In this document: positions 1 to 6,490 of the stretch, piece after piece
How the letters are laid out: the number at the start of each line of letters is the position of its first letter
Position numbering within the stretch: the first letter of the stretch is position 1
IMG/VR virus record: IMGVR_UViG_3300042907_001243
Coordinates: 1 to 30,568 of that record
Source of the DNA: a virus
Length of the DNA: 30,568 bases
Strand: one strand, 5' to 3'
The notes under the pieces: generated by a model
Seen by the model: only the letters and a program-made list of their open reading frames with translations
Database searches by the model: none
Told to the model about the DNA's origin: nothing
Program-made: the position numbers and the translations under genes

Positions 1-377
1 CCCCCCACATTTTTTGTAGGAGTAGTCAAGGTTTTATTTGTGTTATTTTCGGTTATTTTGGGTGTTTTAGATGCGTCAAATGAATCTAAAAGCATCCTTA
101 CAACTCTTTGCTGATCTTCACTATATTTTGATATATCAACAATATTTTTGTTGTTTCCATTTGATTCATTTTCTACTAAGTCCATCCAGCCATATGGCTT
201 ATTAAGTAGTTGTTCAATTTTACGCGCTGCTTTTTCACCAATATTTCTTTGTCCAGTTAGAAGATGATTAACTCTAGCGGGGCTTAATTCAATGATTTCA
301 GCAAGCACAACTTGAGTGCCATGCTTCAGCACCATTTTATTTAAATTTAATCTTCTGATTTCAGTCACATCTTTCAT
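1..377 (-). CDS. CI-like phage repressor, N-terminal part (cut by window edge)
   Basis: This leftward reading frame is open from an ATG at 377 to the window edge, 125 codons, so the C-terminus is missing. Residues about 10-60 look like an XRE-type helix-turn-helix: a Gln-Val-Val-Leu-Ala-Glu turn, then SPARVNHLLTGQRNIGEKAA, which resembles the recognition helix and following helix of many phage and plasmid repressors. A Ser/Thr/Asn-rich linker follows from about residue 95. It is divergent from the Cro-like gene at 461, and three operator-like palindromes lie between them, the classical layout of a lysogeny repressor. An AAGG lies directly against the ATG, so a GTG three codons in (at 368) is an alternative start with better spacing. 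Whether a LexA-type peptidase domain follows cannot be seen. Confidence 0.8.
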   Translation of the reverse strand, partial: MKDVTEIRRLNLNKMVLKHGTQVVLAEIIELSPARVNHLLTGQRNIGEKAARKIEQLLNKPYGWMDLVENESNGNNKNIVDISKYSEDQQRVVRMLLDSFDASKTPKITENNTNKTLTTPTKNVG

Positions 378-384
378 CCTTACT

Positions 385-412
385 ACATTACCAAATAGTT
401 AATTTTTAACAA
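385..412 (-). promoter_or_regulatory. Candidate leftward repressor promoter
   Basis: On the minus strand a TTGTTA box (plus 407-412) and a TAATGT box (plus 385-390) are separated by 16 bp and lie just upstream of the repressor start. The degenerate operator at 389-400 falls in the spacer and overlaps the -10. This is weak promoter evidence from sequence alone; its main support is the mirror-like arrangement with the rightward promoter. Confidence 0.4.
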
Positions 413-450
413 CTACCAAAAGGTATTGCTTAATAATCTACCATTTGGTA
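389..450. promoter_or_regulatory. Triple operator, TACC-N4-GGTA at 25-bp spacing
   Basis: Two perfect 12-bp dyads, TACCAAAAGGTA (414-425) and TACCATTTGGTA (439-450), are preceded by a degenerate copy, TACCAAATAGTT (389-400). The starts are exactly 25 bp apart (389, 414, 439). The outer sites sit inside the predicted leftward and rightward promoters. This resembles the three-site operator of lambdoid phages, with the repressor and the Cro-like protein as expected ligands. The degenerate site overlaps the repressor promoter, as expected for autoregulation by a weaker site. Binding itself is inferred. Confidence 0.8.
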
Positions 451-454
451 TATT
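426..454 (+). promoter_or_regulatory. Rightward early promoter (PR-like)
   Basis: TTGCTT (426-431) and TATATT (449-454) are separated by a 17-bp spacer that contains the operator dyad at 439-450. The predicted start of transcription falls at about 460-462, on the ATG of the Cro-like gene at 461. The first early message may therefore be leaderless. Confidence 0.6.
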
Positions 455-460
455 TAACCC

Positions 461-661
461 ATGATAAGTGAAATTAAAACAAATGAATTGGCTAGTTTTC
501 TTGGTAAAACCAATGGATGGGCCACTAACCTCAAAAAAGGAAGGAAAAAACTTCCTCTTGCTGAGTGTTTTCGTGTTTCAGAACACTTTGGCATCCCATT
601 ACATGATTTACGTGATGAATTTCCTCGTGAAGAAACAACCCCCGACATATTTGGTAAATAA
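461..661 (+). CDS. Cro-like small DNA-binding protein
   Basis: This 66-residue protein is divergent from the CI-like repressor and is the first gene of the rightward early operon. Residues about 6-45 can be read as a compact helix-turn-helix: a SFLGKTNGWATNL turn and recognition segment, a basic KKGRKKLP stretch, then a helix containing FRVSEHFGIPLHDL. Size and position fit Cro or a YdaS-like antirepressor. No Shine-Dalgarno sequence is visible before the ATG, and the predicted promoter places transcription start at or next to it, so translation may be leaderless. The role as a lytic switch protein is inferred from context; I do not see a decisive family signature. Confidence 0.7.
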   Translation: MISEIKTNELASFLGKTNGWATNLKKGRKKLPLAECFRVSEHFGIPLHDLRDEFPREETTPDIFGK

Positions 662-850
662 ATGGCACGAGACTTTAAAGAAGAAACGTTACTCAACTCA
701 GCCGAATTTTATATGTTGCGTGAATTAGCTGGGCAGATGGGGTTATCCAAGTCTGCGACGTTACGTCTAGCACTGCTCCAGCTTGGAGATAATTTTCTCA
801 GAAAACAAAGGTGTACCGATACTAGGGAACGCCATGAAGATTTAATGTAG
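662..850 (+). CDS. Small ribbon-helix-helix-like regulator, unidentified
   Basis: A 62-residue protein starts at the base after the Cro-like stop codon. Its centre, LRELAGQMGLSKSATLRLALLQLG, split as an amphipathic helix, a GLSKS turn and a second helix, resembles the helix-turn-helix part of ribbon-helix-helix repressors; the N-terminal FKEET-LLNSAEFYML segment could give the strand. It occupies the position where lambdoid phages carry cII, but I see no CII similarity. It is probably a regulator of early transcription. Confidence 0.6.
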   Translation: MARDFKEETLLNSAEFYMLRELAGQMGLSKSATLRLALLQLGDNFLRKQRCTDTRERHEDLM

Positions 851-887
851 TAAAAGTTTAAAAGTAGTCTACCGCCATAATTTTTCC

Positions 888-923
888 AAAAAAAAACCGC
901 TCATCCCGTTAAGAATTGAGCGG
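888..923 (-). terminator. Rho-independent terminator acting on the minus strand
   Basis: The inverted repeat CCGCTCA (897-903) / TGAGCGG (917-923) has a 13-nt loop. Nine A residues at 888-896 would be a U-run directly 3' of the stem when read leftward. Read rightward, the hairpin is followed by CTCTAAAC, so it would not end the early operon. All neighbouring genes are rightward, which makes a leftward terminator here unexpected. Confidence 0.7.
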
Positions 924-936
924 CTCTAAACAACAA
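888..936 (-). ncRNA. Candidate short leftward RNA in OOP-like position
   Basis: On the minus strand a consensus TATAAT (plus 942-947) with a weak GTGAAA box 16 bp upstream (plus 964-969) would start transcription near 935-936. The strong leftward terminator follows after about 25 nt of stem-loop, giving an RNA of roughly 48 nt. In phage lambda the OOP antisense RNA occupies the corresponding place between cII and O. The terminator is clear; the promoter is a guess from motif matches. Confidence 0.35.
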
Positions 937-948
937 GGTCAATTATAC

Positions 949-1755
949 ATGAATATCTATGAATTTCACGAAGTCGCTAATATCTTTCCTATGATGGGAG
1001 AGCCAGAGTTTAGCGAGCTAAAAACAGACATTGCAAAGAATGGTCTTAAATTACCGATCTGGTTGCATGAAGGGAAAATCGTTGACGGCAGAAACCGTTA
1101 TAAAGCTTGTTTAGAAATAGGCGGGCATGTTGAGCGCTTTCAAGAATGGGATGGTGTCGGAAGCCTAGTGGAGTTTGTAGTGTCTCTAAATACAAAACGT
1201 CGCCACCTTACACCTAGCCAGCTTGCAATAGCTGCTCAATTCTGCTTACCAGCTCTGGAAGCAGAGGCCAAGGCTAAGCAGGTTTTGGCTGGTAAATTGT
1301 ATGGAGAGAATCACTCTAAAGAGGTTGATTCAGTGCTGAATCAACCTCTAAATGCTACGAGCAGCGCGGAGTCACTAAAAAGAATACCTCAAGCAACACA
1401 GCAAGCATCAAAAATAATGGGCGTTGGCGCAACGCTCATATCAGCAGCTAAAGCGATTGCCAAAGCCTCACCTGAAATGATTGAAAAGATACAGTCTGGT
1501 GAAATTACAGTTACAGCAGCAACCAAGGAATTGCAAGAAACAGGGACTTTAAAGCGAATCATTAGAAAGACGCCTAAACCTTTAATTGAACTAACTAAAG
1601 ATGGTGTTCCTTATACCACCGCCATGCACTACGCAAGACTAGCTAAAAGCCAGCTTGAAAGAATAAGAAACGATGATGTTAGTCGCGTTGAAGCGCTAAA
1701 TTTCATCATAGATTTTGCTACAACATTACTAAACAACAAAAAGGCTAAACAATGA
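949..1755 (+). CDS. ParB-like nuclease-fold protein (first copy)
   Basis: This 268-residue protein has an N-terminal ParB/sulfiredoxin-like domain: after a short strand (KLPIWLHEGKIV) comes D46-G-R-N-R50, the GxxR-type nucleotide-binding loop of ParB-like proteins. About 100 residues of helix-rich sequence follow (LTPSQLAIAAQF, residues ~86-97), reminiscent of the ParB helix-turn-helix region. Phage ParB-like proteins act in DNA binding, and some have nuclease activity; here it lies between the immunity and replication genes and is translationally coupled to a second ParB-fold gene (4-bp ATGA overlap). The frame is open from a TTG at 916, but ATG 949 with AAGG 11 nt upstream is preferred, because 916 lies in the terminator stem. 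Biochemical role unknown. Confidence 0.75.
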   Translation: MNIYEFHEVANIFPMMGEPEFSELKTDIAKNGLKLPIWLHEGKIVDGRNRYKACLEIGGHVERFQEWDGVGSLVEFVVSLNTKRRHLTPSQLAIAAQFCLPALEAEAKAKQVLAGKLYGENHSKEVDSVLNQPLNATSSAESLKRIPQATQQASKIMGVGATLISAAKAIAKASPEMIEKIQSGEITVTAATKELQETGTLKRIIRKTPKPLIELTKDGVPYTTAMHYARLAKSQLERIRNDDVSRVEALNFIIDFATTLLNNKKAKQ

Positions 1756-2519
1756 AATTATTATCAACTACCGATTACTCAATATTTGAGACAGCTCATA
1801 CCAATAGGAATATCGGCAATACAAAAAAACTAGAGGCTTCATTTCGAAAACATGGCTTTATTCCAGCCTATCCGTTGCATGTAATAAAAGCAGAAGGAAA
1901 GCTGGTTATTAAAGCAGGACATCACCGCTTTACAATTGCATCAAAGCTTGGGCTTCCTGTTTGGTACATAGTTAGTAATGATAATATCACCATCACAGAA
2001 GCAGAAGACGCCACCAATAAATGGTCAATTGCTGACTTTGCCATATCTCACCAAAGAGTTGGTGATAAAAATTATATGGACGTTATCGAATATCACGAGC
2101 GAACTGGAATTGCTATTGGCATGTGTATTTCGATGTTAGGCGGAGAAATGGCCTCAAGCGGAAATAAAAGAACATCTTTTAAGGAGGGAACCTATAAAAC
2201 ATGCCCTAATCAATATCATGCAAATACGATAGAAATGCTTGTGTTAACTCTTAAATCAGCTGGAATTAAATGGGCAACCGATTGTAAAGTCATTCAGTCA
2301 TTATCAAGAATTGTATCGGCTGGCCATGCAGATATTGATCAACTGAAAAAAAGAATAGTAAGCAATTCTGCATTTATTGTTAAAAAGCAAAACTTAGAGC
2401 AGTACATGGATTTGTGGCAGGAGATCTATAACAGAAATTCGAAAGGCCAAAGATTGCAACTCGTTTTTTTAACCAATGAAACGATTAAAGAAAGATTGCT
2501 TGCAACAAGATTTAGTTAA
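1752..2519 (+). CDS. ParB/sulfiredoxin-like protein (second copy)
   Basis: This 255-residue protein has an N-terminal ParB-like domain. It has a LEASFRKHGFIPAYPLHV strand-helix, then G56-H-H-R59-F inside AGHHRFTIASKLGLPVWYIV, equivalent to the GExR box of ParB proteins. The remaining ~160 residues are helical and unassigned. The start overlaps the stop of the preceding ParB-like gene (ATGA), so the two are probably co-translated and may work together. The two proteins are not close copies. A DNA-processing or regulatory role next to the replication genes is inference. Confidence 0.7.
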   Translation: MKLLSTTDYSIFETAHTNRNIGNTKKLEASFRKHGFIPAYPLHVIKAEGKLVIKAGHHRFTIASKLGLPVWYIVSNDNITITEAEDATNKWSIADFAISHQRVGDKNYMDVIEYHERTGIAIGMCISMLGGEMASSGNKRTSFKEGTYKTCPNQYHANTIEMLVLTLKSAGIKWATDCKVIQSLSRIVSAGHADIDQLKKRIVSNSAFIVKKQNLEQYMDLWQEIYNRNSKGQRLQLVFLTNETIKERLLATRFS

Positions 2520-2524
2520 TAAAA

Positions 2525-3322
2525 ATGTCACTTTTCTCCATCATGCCAATTGAAGCTTTCTTAGATGATCGTTTAAGTAAAACTGATTTGCGTGTATTGG
2601 GCGCTATTTTGTCATTTGCTGATAAAAAGACCGGCTTATGTTGGCCTAAGCGTGAGCAGATATCAGATCGATGTGGATTATCTTTGCCAAAAATATCAAC
2701 AGCAACAACCAGCCTGGTATCTTTAGGTTGGCTTGAAAAAGAAGGTGATGGTGGTCGATCAAGATCTGTGCATTACAAATTAATAACACCTATTTTAAAC
2801 ACTAAAACGGTTCCTAAATCAGAAACGGTTCCTAAATCAGAAACGGTTCCTGATTCGGGAACTAAAAAGGTTCCTGATTCGGGAACGGGCATAAAACAGA
2901 CCATTGAACAGACCAATAAAGTAAGTAAACACGCACGCGAAAAATTACAAAATGGATTTAATGCTTTCTGGGTGGCTTACCCGAAAAAGAAAAGCAAGGA
3001 TGATGCGCTAAAGGCTTATTTGAAAATTAATCCCGACGAGCAATTACAGCAAAAAATTATTGATGCGGTAAATCTGGCCACGACTCAGGATCAAGATTGG
3101 CTGAAAGACAATGGGCAATATGTGCCATTTCCAGCAACCTACCTCAACGGTAAACGCTGGGAGGATGAGATAACACAAAAAAGCCCGAACCCTGCTACTA
3201 ACAGAAATTCAGGCTTTGTGAAACAACCTATGCAACGCCCCGTATATTCCTATCCCGGAGATATAGGCGATGCAATAGATTCAACTTCGACGGAGATTAT
3301 ATATGCACAAGCAAGACTTTAA
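2525..3322 (+). CDS. O-like replication initiator
   Basis: This 265-residue protein has three parts. Residues ~1-90 form a winged helix (LSKTDLRVLGAILSFADKKT, then a REQISDRCGLSLPKISTATT recognition helix and a wing). A linker at ~95-122 repeats VPKSET/VPDSGT and is encoded by iteron-like DNA repeats. Residues ~140-225 carry the conserved tail of phage O-type initiators (FWVAYPKKKSKDDALKAY, then PFPATYLNGKRWEDE). As in lambda O, the gene appears to contain the origin it recognises. It is followed, with a 20-bp overlap, by a gene in the position of the helicase loader P. Function: origin binding and recruitment of host replication proteins. Confidence 0.8.
   Translation: MSLFSIMPIEAFLDDRLSKTDLRVLGAILSFADKKTGLCWPKREQISDRCGLSLPKISTATTSLVSLGWLEKEGDGGRSRSVHYKLITPILNTKTVPKSETVPKSETVPDSGTKKVPDSGTGIKQTIEQTNKVSKHAREKLQNGFNAFWVAYPKKKSKDDALKAYLKINPDEQLQQKIIDAVNLATTQDQDWLKDNGQYVPFPATYLNGKRWEDEITQKSPNPATNRNSGFVKQPMQRPVYSYPGDIGDAIDSTSTEIIYAQARL
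2809..2887. repeat. Iteron-like repeats, putative replication origin
   Basis: Four copies of GGTTCCT start at 2809, 2827, 2845 and 2869 (spacing 18, 18 and 24 bp). The first two lie in an identical 18-bp unit, ACGGTTCCTAAATCAGAA. The last two are each followed by GATTCGGGAAC, making GTTCC/GGAAC dyads. They lie inside the O-like initiator gene, as the lambda ori iterons lie within O. Direct proof of origin function is lacking; the repeats also encode a low-complexity linker. Confidence 0.6.
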
Positions 3323-4076
3323 CAAATTTTCTGATGCTTGGGCTGATGCCCATGAAGTCATGGCGGCTGGAAAAGTGTTATCACCTCGCGCAATGGTATC
3401 AATTTTTGATGACTTGGAAGACTACAGCGTTGAGTCGGTACTGGCAGCGCTCAAGCATCATCGTAAAACCGCACGTTTTGCACCAACAGCCACCGACATT
3501 ATTGAGCTTTTAGGCTCGCACAATAAACGCTTAACACCTGATGAAGCCTGGGCAATGATGCCAGCGTCAGAGCGTGAGACGGTGGTCTGGACGGATGAAA
3601 TGGCCGGTGCTTATGCGGTGGCTTATGACTTGATCGTTGAAGGCGACAAGATTGCAGCTCGTATGGCATTTAAGGGCGCTTATGAGCGGTTATGCAATGA
3701 AGCGTCTTTGATGCAAAAGCCTGTTAGCTGGAAAGCTTGTGTTGGTTATGACAAGGAATTGATCGAACCCGCTTTAATAAAGGCCGTTGCTGTTGGTCGC
3801 ATTACTCAGCAAACCGCCAACAAGCTGATACCAGCGCCACAGGATGCAGGCGTTATTGCAGGACTATTAACCGGCAAAGTAACTGACTTACCAGACAATG
3901 CTCAACATCTAAAATCAAAATGGCGAGAGCTTAATCAAGCTATGCGAGATGGACAAAAAAGACTAGAGGGTAAAAGGCGGCAAGATATTTTAGACCGTGA
4001 GGCTATAAGATCAGAACGAGAGCAGATTAATAAATCTGTGATTGATAAAGCACAATTATTATCTGAATCAATTTGA
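3303..4076 (+). CDS. Replication-module protein, possible helicase loader (P position)
   Basis: This 257-residue protein overlaps the O-like initiator by 20 bp. The N-terminal ~75 residues (DDLEDYSVESVLAALKHHRK, then FAPTATDIIELL) are the part most often seen in phage replication proteins of the loader type. The middle holds a helical ERETVVWTDEMAGAYAVAYD segment and the C-terminus is a long charged, probably coiled region. Position directly after the initiator suggests the equivalent of lambda P, which delivers host DnaB to the origin. I see no diagnostic motif, so the assignment rests mostly on context. Confidence 0.55.
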   Translation: MHKQDFNKFSDAWADAHEVMAAGKVLSPRAMVSIFDDLEDYSVESVLAALKHHRKTARFAPTATDIIELLGSHNKRLTPDEAWAMMPASERETVVWTDEMAGAYAVAYDLIVEGDKIAARMAFKGAYERLCNEASLMQKPVSWKACVGYDKELIEPALIKAVAVGRITQQTANKLIPAPQDAGVIAGLLTGKVTDLPDNAQHLKSKWRELNQAMRDGQKRLEGKRRQDILDREAIRSEREQINKSVIDKAQLLSESI

Positions 4077-4315
4077 TTGACCCAGCAGCTAAAGCGAAAG
4101 CGTTAGAAGATAAAGCAAAAAATAAGAGACTAGATACATGGAATCAAATCAAATCAACAGATCCACAACTAGCCCAGCTTATGCTTGATATTAATCAGCT
4201 TACCGGAAAGCCTGCGTTTATCGAGGTGGTTATTAATGACAGGGTCGTGCTTAAGCAGGGCGTTGAGCAGGGTGTTAGGGATATGTCAGTTAAGGTCAGT
4301 GGGAGGCGTTGGTGA
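4073..4315 (+). CDS. Small hypothetical protein, TTG start
   Basis: An 80-residue protein whose TTG start overlaps the stop of the preceding gene. No better start is visible. The first 25 residues are lysine/alanine-rich and helical; the rest contains PQLAQLMLDINQLTGKPAFI and a basic C-terminus. I do not recognise the family. Tight coupling on both sides (the next gene's GTG also overlaps its stop) supports it as a real cistron of the replication/nin operon. Confidence 0.5.
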   Translation: MIDPAAKAKALEDKAKNKRLDTWNQIKSTDPQLAQLMLDINQLTGKPAFIEVVINDRVVLKQGVEQGVRDMSVKVSGRRW

Positions 4316-4452
4316 AGCGTTGCTATAGATGCAGAATAAGTCACGAACGATCAATGTTCAATCGTGATTTATCGCGTAACGATGGCATTAATAATTTATG
4401 CAGATTGTGCGTAAAGGAACGAAATAAATATTATAGGGATTTAGCTAAGTGA
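4312..4452 (+). CDS. Small zinc-ribbon protein
   Basis: This 46-residue ORF starts at a GTG overlapping the previous stop, with a strong GGGAGG at 4301-4306. It has C4-x2-C7 near the N-terminus and C30-x2-C33 near the C-terminus, with FNRDLSRNDGINNLC between, a pattern common in short phage zinc-ribbon proteins. Four cysteines probably bind one zinc ion. The stop overlaps the NinB GTG start, so the gene is embedded in a continuous overlap chain. Function unknown; members near HNH or recombination genes are common in phages. Confidence 0.75.
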   Translation: MKRCYRCRISHERSMFNRDLSRNDGINNLCRLCVKERNKYYRDLAK

Positions 4453-4886
4453 CATTTAAAAGCGTAACTTTTGTTATTGATAGTGACCGTAAACACTTCC
4501 ACGCGGTTAAAACAATTAATGATCTTCCAACTGATGGCAGCTTGGCTGTAACTATACAAAAAGTAACGCGAACACTGGCTCATAACGCTGTCCAGTGGCC
4601 TATTTTGAACGCATTTAGCGATCAACTACAGTGGCCTGTCAATGGCGCTATGTGCAAACTCACAGGTGAGGAGTGGAAAGATATTTTAACAGCCGCTTAT
4701 CGCCAAGAAACAGGACGCATTGCTCAGGGCTTAGATGGTGGCATGGTTATGCTAGGTCATAAGACCAGAGAGTTTAAAGCTGCTGAATGGTCGGATTGGA
4801 TGGCGTTCTTAGAATCGGTTGCGGCTGATCGAGGCGTAAAAGTACCGATGTCAAAAAGCCGATGTAAGGCGATGGGTTATGAGTAA
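4449..4886 (+). CDS. ninB: NinB family recombination protein
   Basis: This 145-residue protein matches the size and core of NinB (lambda Orf), a single-strand-DNA-binding recombination mediator. The characteristic parts are RTLAHNAVQWPILNAFSDQL (residues ~41-60), PVNGAMCKLTGEEWKDILTA, and a C-terminal GGMVMLGHKTREFKAAEWSD stretch followed by AADRGVKV. A GTG start overlaps the upstream zinc-ribbon stop. It lies with two nuclease-type genes in a nin-like recombination block. In lambda, Orf/NinB can replace host RecFOR; the same role is likely here. Confidence 0.85.
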   Translation: MTFKSVTFVIDSDRKHFHAVKTINDLPTDGSLAVTIQKVTRTLAHNAVQWPILNAFSDQLQWPVNGAMCKLTGEEWKDILTAAYRQETGRIAQGLDGGMVMLGHKTREFKAAEWSDWMAFLESVAADRGVKVPMSKSRCKAMGYE

Positions 4887-5172
4887 GCTAAGAAAAAGCG
4901 CACGCGGCCAAGAGTGTTTGGTGCGAATACCTGGCGTGTGTAATCGAAACCCTGAAACGGTGGTATTGGCACATTTGAACGGTGGCGGCATGGGAATGAA
5001 AACACACGATCTTCATGGTGCATATTGCTGTAGTAGCTGTCATGACATGCTTGATGGTCGATCAGCTAGAGCGGCTCATTTATACACAGGCGCAGAGTTG
5101 AAGCTGATGCACTACGAAGGCATAAAGAGAACTCAGGATTATTGGATAGCGAATGGCTTACTCAAAATTTAG
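4879..5172 (+). CDS. DUF1364 (YbcO-like) putative nuclease
   Basis: This 97-residue protein has the DUF1364 pattern: KLRKSARGQECLVRIPGVCN (C13, C21), PETVVLAHLNGGGMGMK (H32), DLHGAYCCSSCHDMLDGR (C51, C54, H55). The Cys/His set can bind zinc and forms an HNH-like centre in this family, which includes the DLP12 prophage protein YbcO. It overlaps ninB by 8 bp. A role in resolving or trimming recombination intermediates is inferred. Confidence 0.8.
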   Translation: MSKLRKSARGQECLVRIPGVCNRNPETVVLAHLNGGGMGMKTHDLHGAYCCSSCHDMLDGRSARAAHLYTGAELKLMHYEGIKRTQDYWIANGLLKI

Positions 5173-5491
5173 AAATGTAAAAACCGTCATTGATGGCGTT
5201 AAATTCGACAGCAAAGCCGAATCAAGGCGCTACTTAGAATTAAACCTAATGCAACAAGCAGGGGTTATTTTTGGCCTACAAATGCAGGTTAGATATACAT
5301 TATTAGCTAGGCAAAAAAGAGATGATGGTGTGACTGAATTGCCCGTATTTTATGTGGCTGACTTTCAATACTTTGAAAAAGGAAAACTGGTGGTTGAGGA
5401 TGTGAAAGGGGTAAAGACACCTGTTTACATTGTAAAGCGCAAACTGATGCTGGAAAAACACGGCATCACAATTAAAGAGGTGACTAAATGA
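5153..5491 (+). CDS. DUF1064 PD-(D/E)xK-type phage nuclease
   Basis: This 112-residue protein overlaps the DUF1364 gene by 20 bp. Recognisable parts are FDSKAESRRYLELNLMQQAG (residues ~18-37), an aspartate in YVADFQYFEKGKLV, and EDVKG, which together form the E...D...ExK active-site pattern of the PD-(D/E)xK fold. DUF1064 proteins are phage-encoded and usually sit where a Holliday-junction resolvase such as RusA would. That role is plausible here beside NinB. Confidence 0.8.
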   Translation: MAYSKFRNVKTVIDGVKFDSKAESRRYLELNLMQQAGVIFGLQMQVRYTLLARQKRDDGVTELPVFYVADFQYFEKGKLVVEDVKGVKTPVYIVKRKLMLEKHGITIKEVTK

Positions 5492-5571
5492 CAGAATTAT
5501 TTTCCATCCCGTTTTATTTATCAGTAATAATTTTTATGTTTGTCATGTATCAATTAAACAGGTGGCCTTGA
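5488..5571 (+). CDS. 27-residue single-span membrane protein
   Basis: A very short ORF begins at an ATG overlapping the DUF1064 stop and ends at a TGA overlapping the next ATG. It is nearly all hydrophobic after five residues (SIPFYLSVIIFMFVMYQL) and ends NRWP, so it would make one transmembrane helix. Start/stop coupling on both sides is the main evidence that it is translated. It could be a tiny membrane effector near the endolysin, but nothing shows a holin function. Confidence 0.5.
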   Translation: MTELFSIPFYLSVIIFMFVMYQLNRWP

Positions 5572-5678
5572 TGAGACATTTTATCGAGGTGCTGATTATT
5601 CGTTTACTGCTGACAGTGGTTTTAATCATAGCCAGTCCAGCTATTTTATTTGATTTATGGCGTAAAACACATGAGTGA
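5571..5678 (+). CDS. 35-residue single-span membrane protein
   Basis: A short ORF starts in the TGATG overlap of the previous tiny ORF, preceded by GGTGGCC, and ends within the start of the next gene. It has a hydrophobic helix of about 22 residues (VLIIRLLLTVVLIIASPAIL) flanked by basic residues. It may pair with the preceding small membrane protein. Function unknown. Confidence 0.5.
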   Translation: MRHFIEVLIIRLLLTVVLIIASPAILFDLWRKTHE

Positions 5679-5850
5679 AATAGATTTAGATTTGGATTAT
5701 CTATACGGAAAGTCAAAGATAATACACAAACGCCCAACTGAGGCAAATGAAGATGATTTTTTAGCACGAATACGGGTGTTAGTGGTAGATCAGAAGATGA
5801 GTAACACAGCGGCACGATCAAAGGCATTTAACGAGGTGATGATTAAATGA
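5671..5850 (+). CDS. Small acidic hypothetical protein
   Basis: A 59-residue protein whose ATG overlaps the stop of the upstream membrane ORF. An in-frame upstream ATG at 5650 is less likely, because 5671 fits the overlap chain. It has an acidic N-terminus (SEIDLDLDYLYG) and a helical C-terminus, DDFLARIRVLVVDQKMSNTA, which looks like short early-phage proteins of unknown role. Family not recognised. Confidence 0.55.
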   Translation: MSEIDLDLDYLYGKSKIIHKRPTEANEDDFLARIRVLVVDQKMSNTAARSKAFNEVMIK

Positions 5851-6026
5851 TTAACTGGCCCATGCTGAATCTACAGCCTATCAACTTATTCAATCTACCG
5901 GCACACATTAAGCACGCCTGCCGTCATACACACTGGGCCAATTATGTTAGCTGGGGTAAAAGAACGTGTATTGATTGTGGCATTGATAAGCCGCTATACG
6001 ATATTGAAATAAAACACCAAAGGTGA
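5847..6026 (+). CDS. Small Cys/His metal-binding protein
   Basis: A 59-residue ORF starts in an ATGA overlap with the previous stop and ends at a TGA beside the endolysin start. The motif HACRHTHWANYV followed by TCIDC (C25, H27 and C-x2-C) resembles the short zinc-binding proteins frequently found next to phage lysis and antitermination genes. No antiterminator family is recognisable at this length. Coupled overlaps and the Cys pattern support a real gene. Confidence 0.6.
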   Translation: MINWPMLNLQPINLFNLPAHIKHACRHTHWANYVSWGKRTCIDCGIDKPLYDIEIKHQR

Positions 6027-6028
6027 AT

Positions 6029-6490
6029 ATGAATTTAATTAAACAATTGAAGCAACAAGAAGGGTTTTCATCAGTTGTGTACAAATGCCCTGGTGGATTT
6101 AATACGATTGGGTATGGCTATAATCTTGATGCTAACCCATTAAAACTAAGCAGTTTAGAAATTGCCCACGCTCATACGAAAGGTATGCCAGAGCATGAAG
6201 CTGATCGTCTATTAAAACTGATGATAAATAAATTACAGACAGAACTGCCCGATAAGATTAAAAGCTGGTCACGGTTAAGTCAGGTTCGTAAAGATATCCT
6301 GGTCAATATGGCGTTTAATATGGGTGTGGATGGCTTGCTTGAATTTAAAGCGATGCTGGCTTGTTTGAGTGCTGATAATTACCTATCGGCATCTGATGAG
6401 ATGCTAAACAGTAAATGGAAGAAGCAGGTTAAAGGTCGTGCAATTGTGTTAGCTGAACAAATGCGGTTAGGTGTGTATGCTAGTCGCTGA
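6029..6490 (+). CDS. GH24 (T4-type) muramidase, endolysin
   Basis: This 153-residue protein has the size of phage GH24 lysozymes. The catalytic signature E11-G-F...Y-K-C20-P-G-G-F-N-T26-IGYGYNLD is present; in the T4-type triad (Glu-Asp/Cys-Thr) the middle residue is cysteine, as in many P21/R21-like members. No signal peptide or anchor is visible, so a holin should be needed for export. AAAGG at 6018-6022 supports ATG 6029; a GTG at 6023 would add two residues. It degrades peptidoglycan at the end of infection. It lies before the terminase genes, not at the end of the late region. Confidence 0.85.
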   Translation: MNLIKQLKQQEGFSSVVYKCPGGFNTIGYGYNLDANPLKLSSLEIAHAHTKGMPEHEADRLLKLMINKLQTELPDKIKSWSRLSQVRKDILVNMAFNMGVDGLLEFKAMLACLSADNYLSASDEMLNSKWKKQVKGRAIVLAEQMRLGVYASR

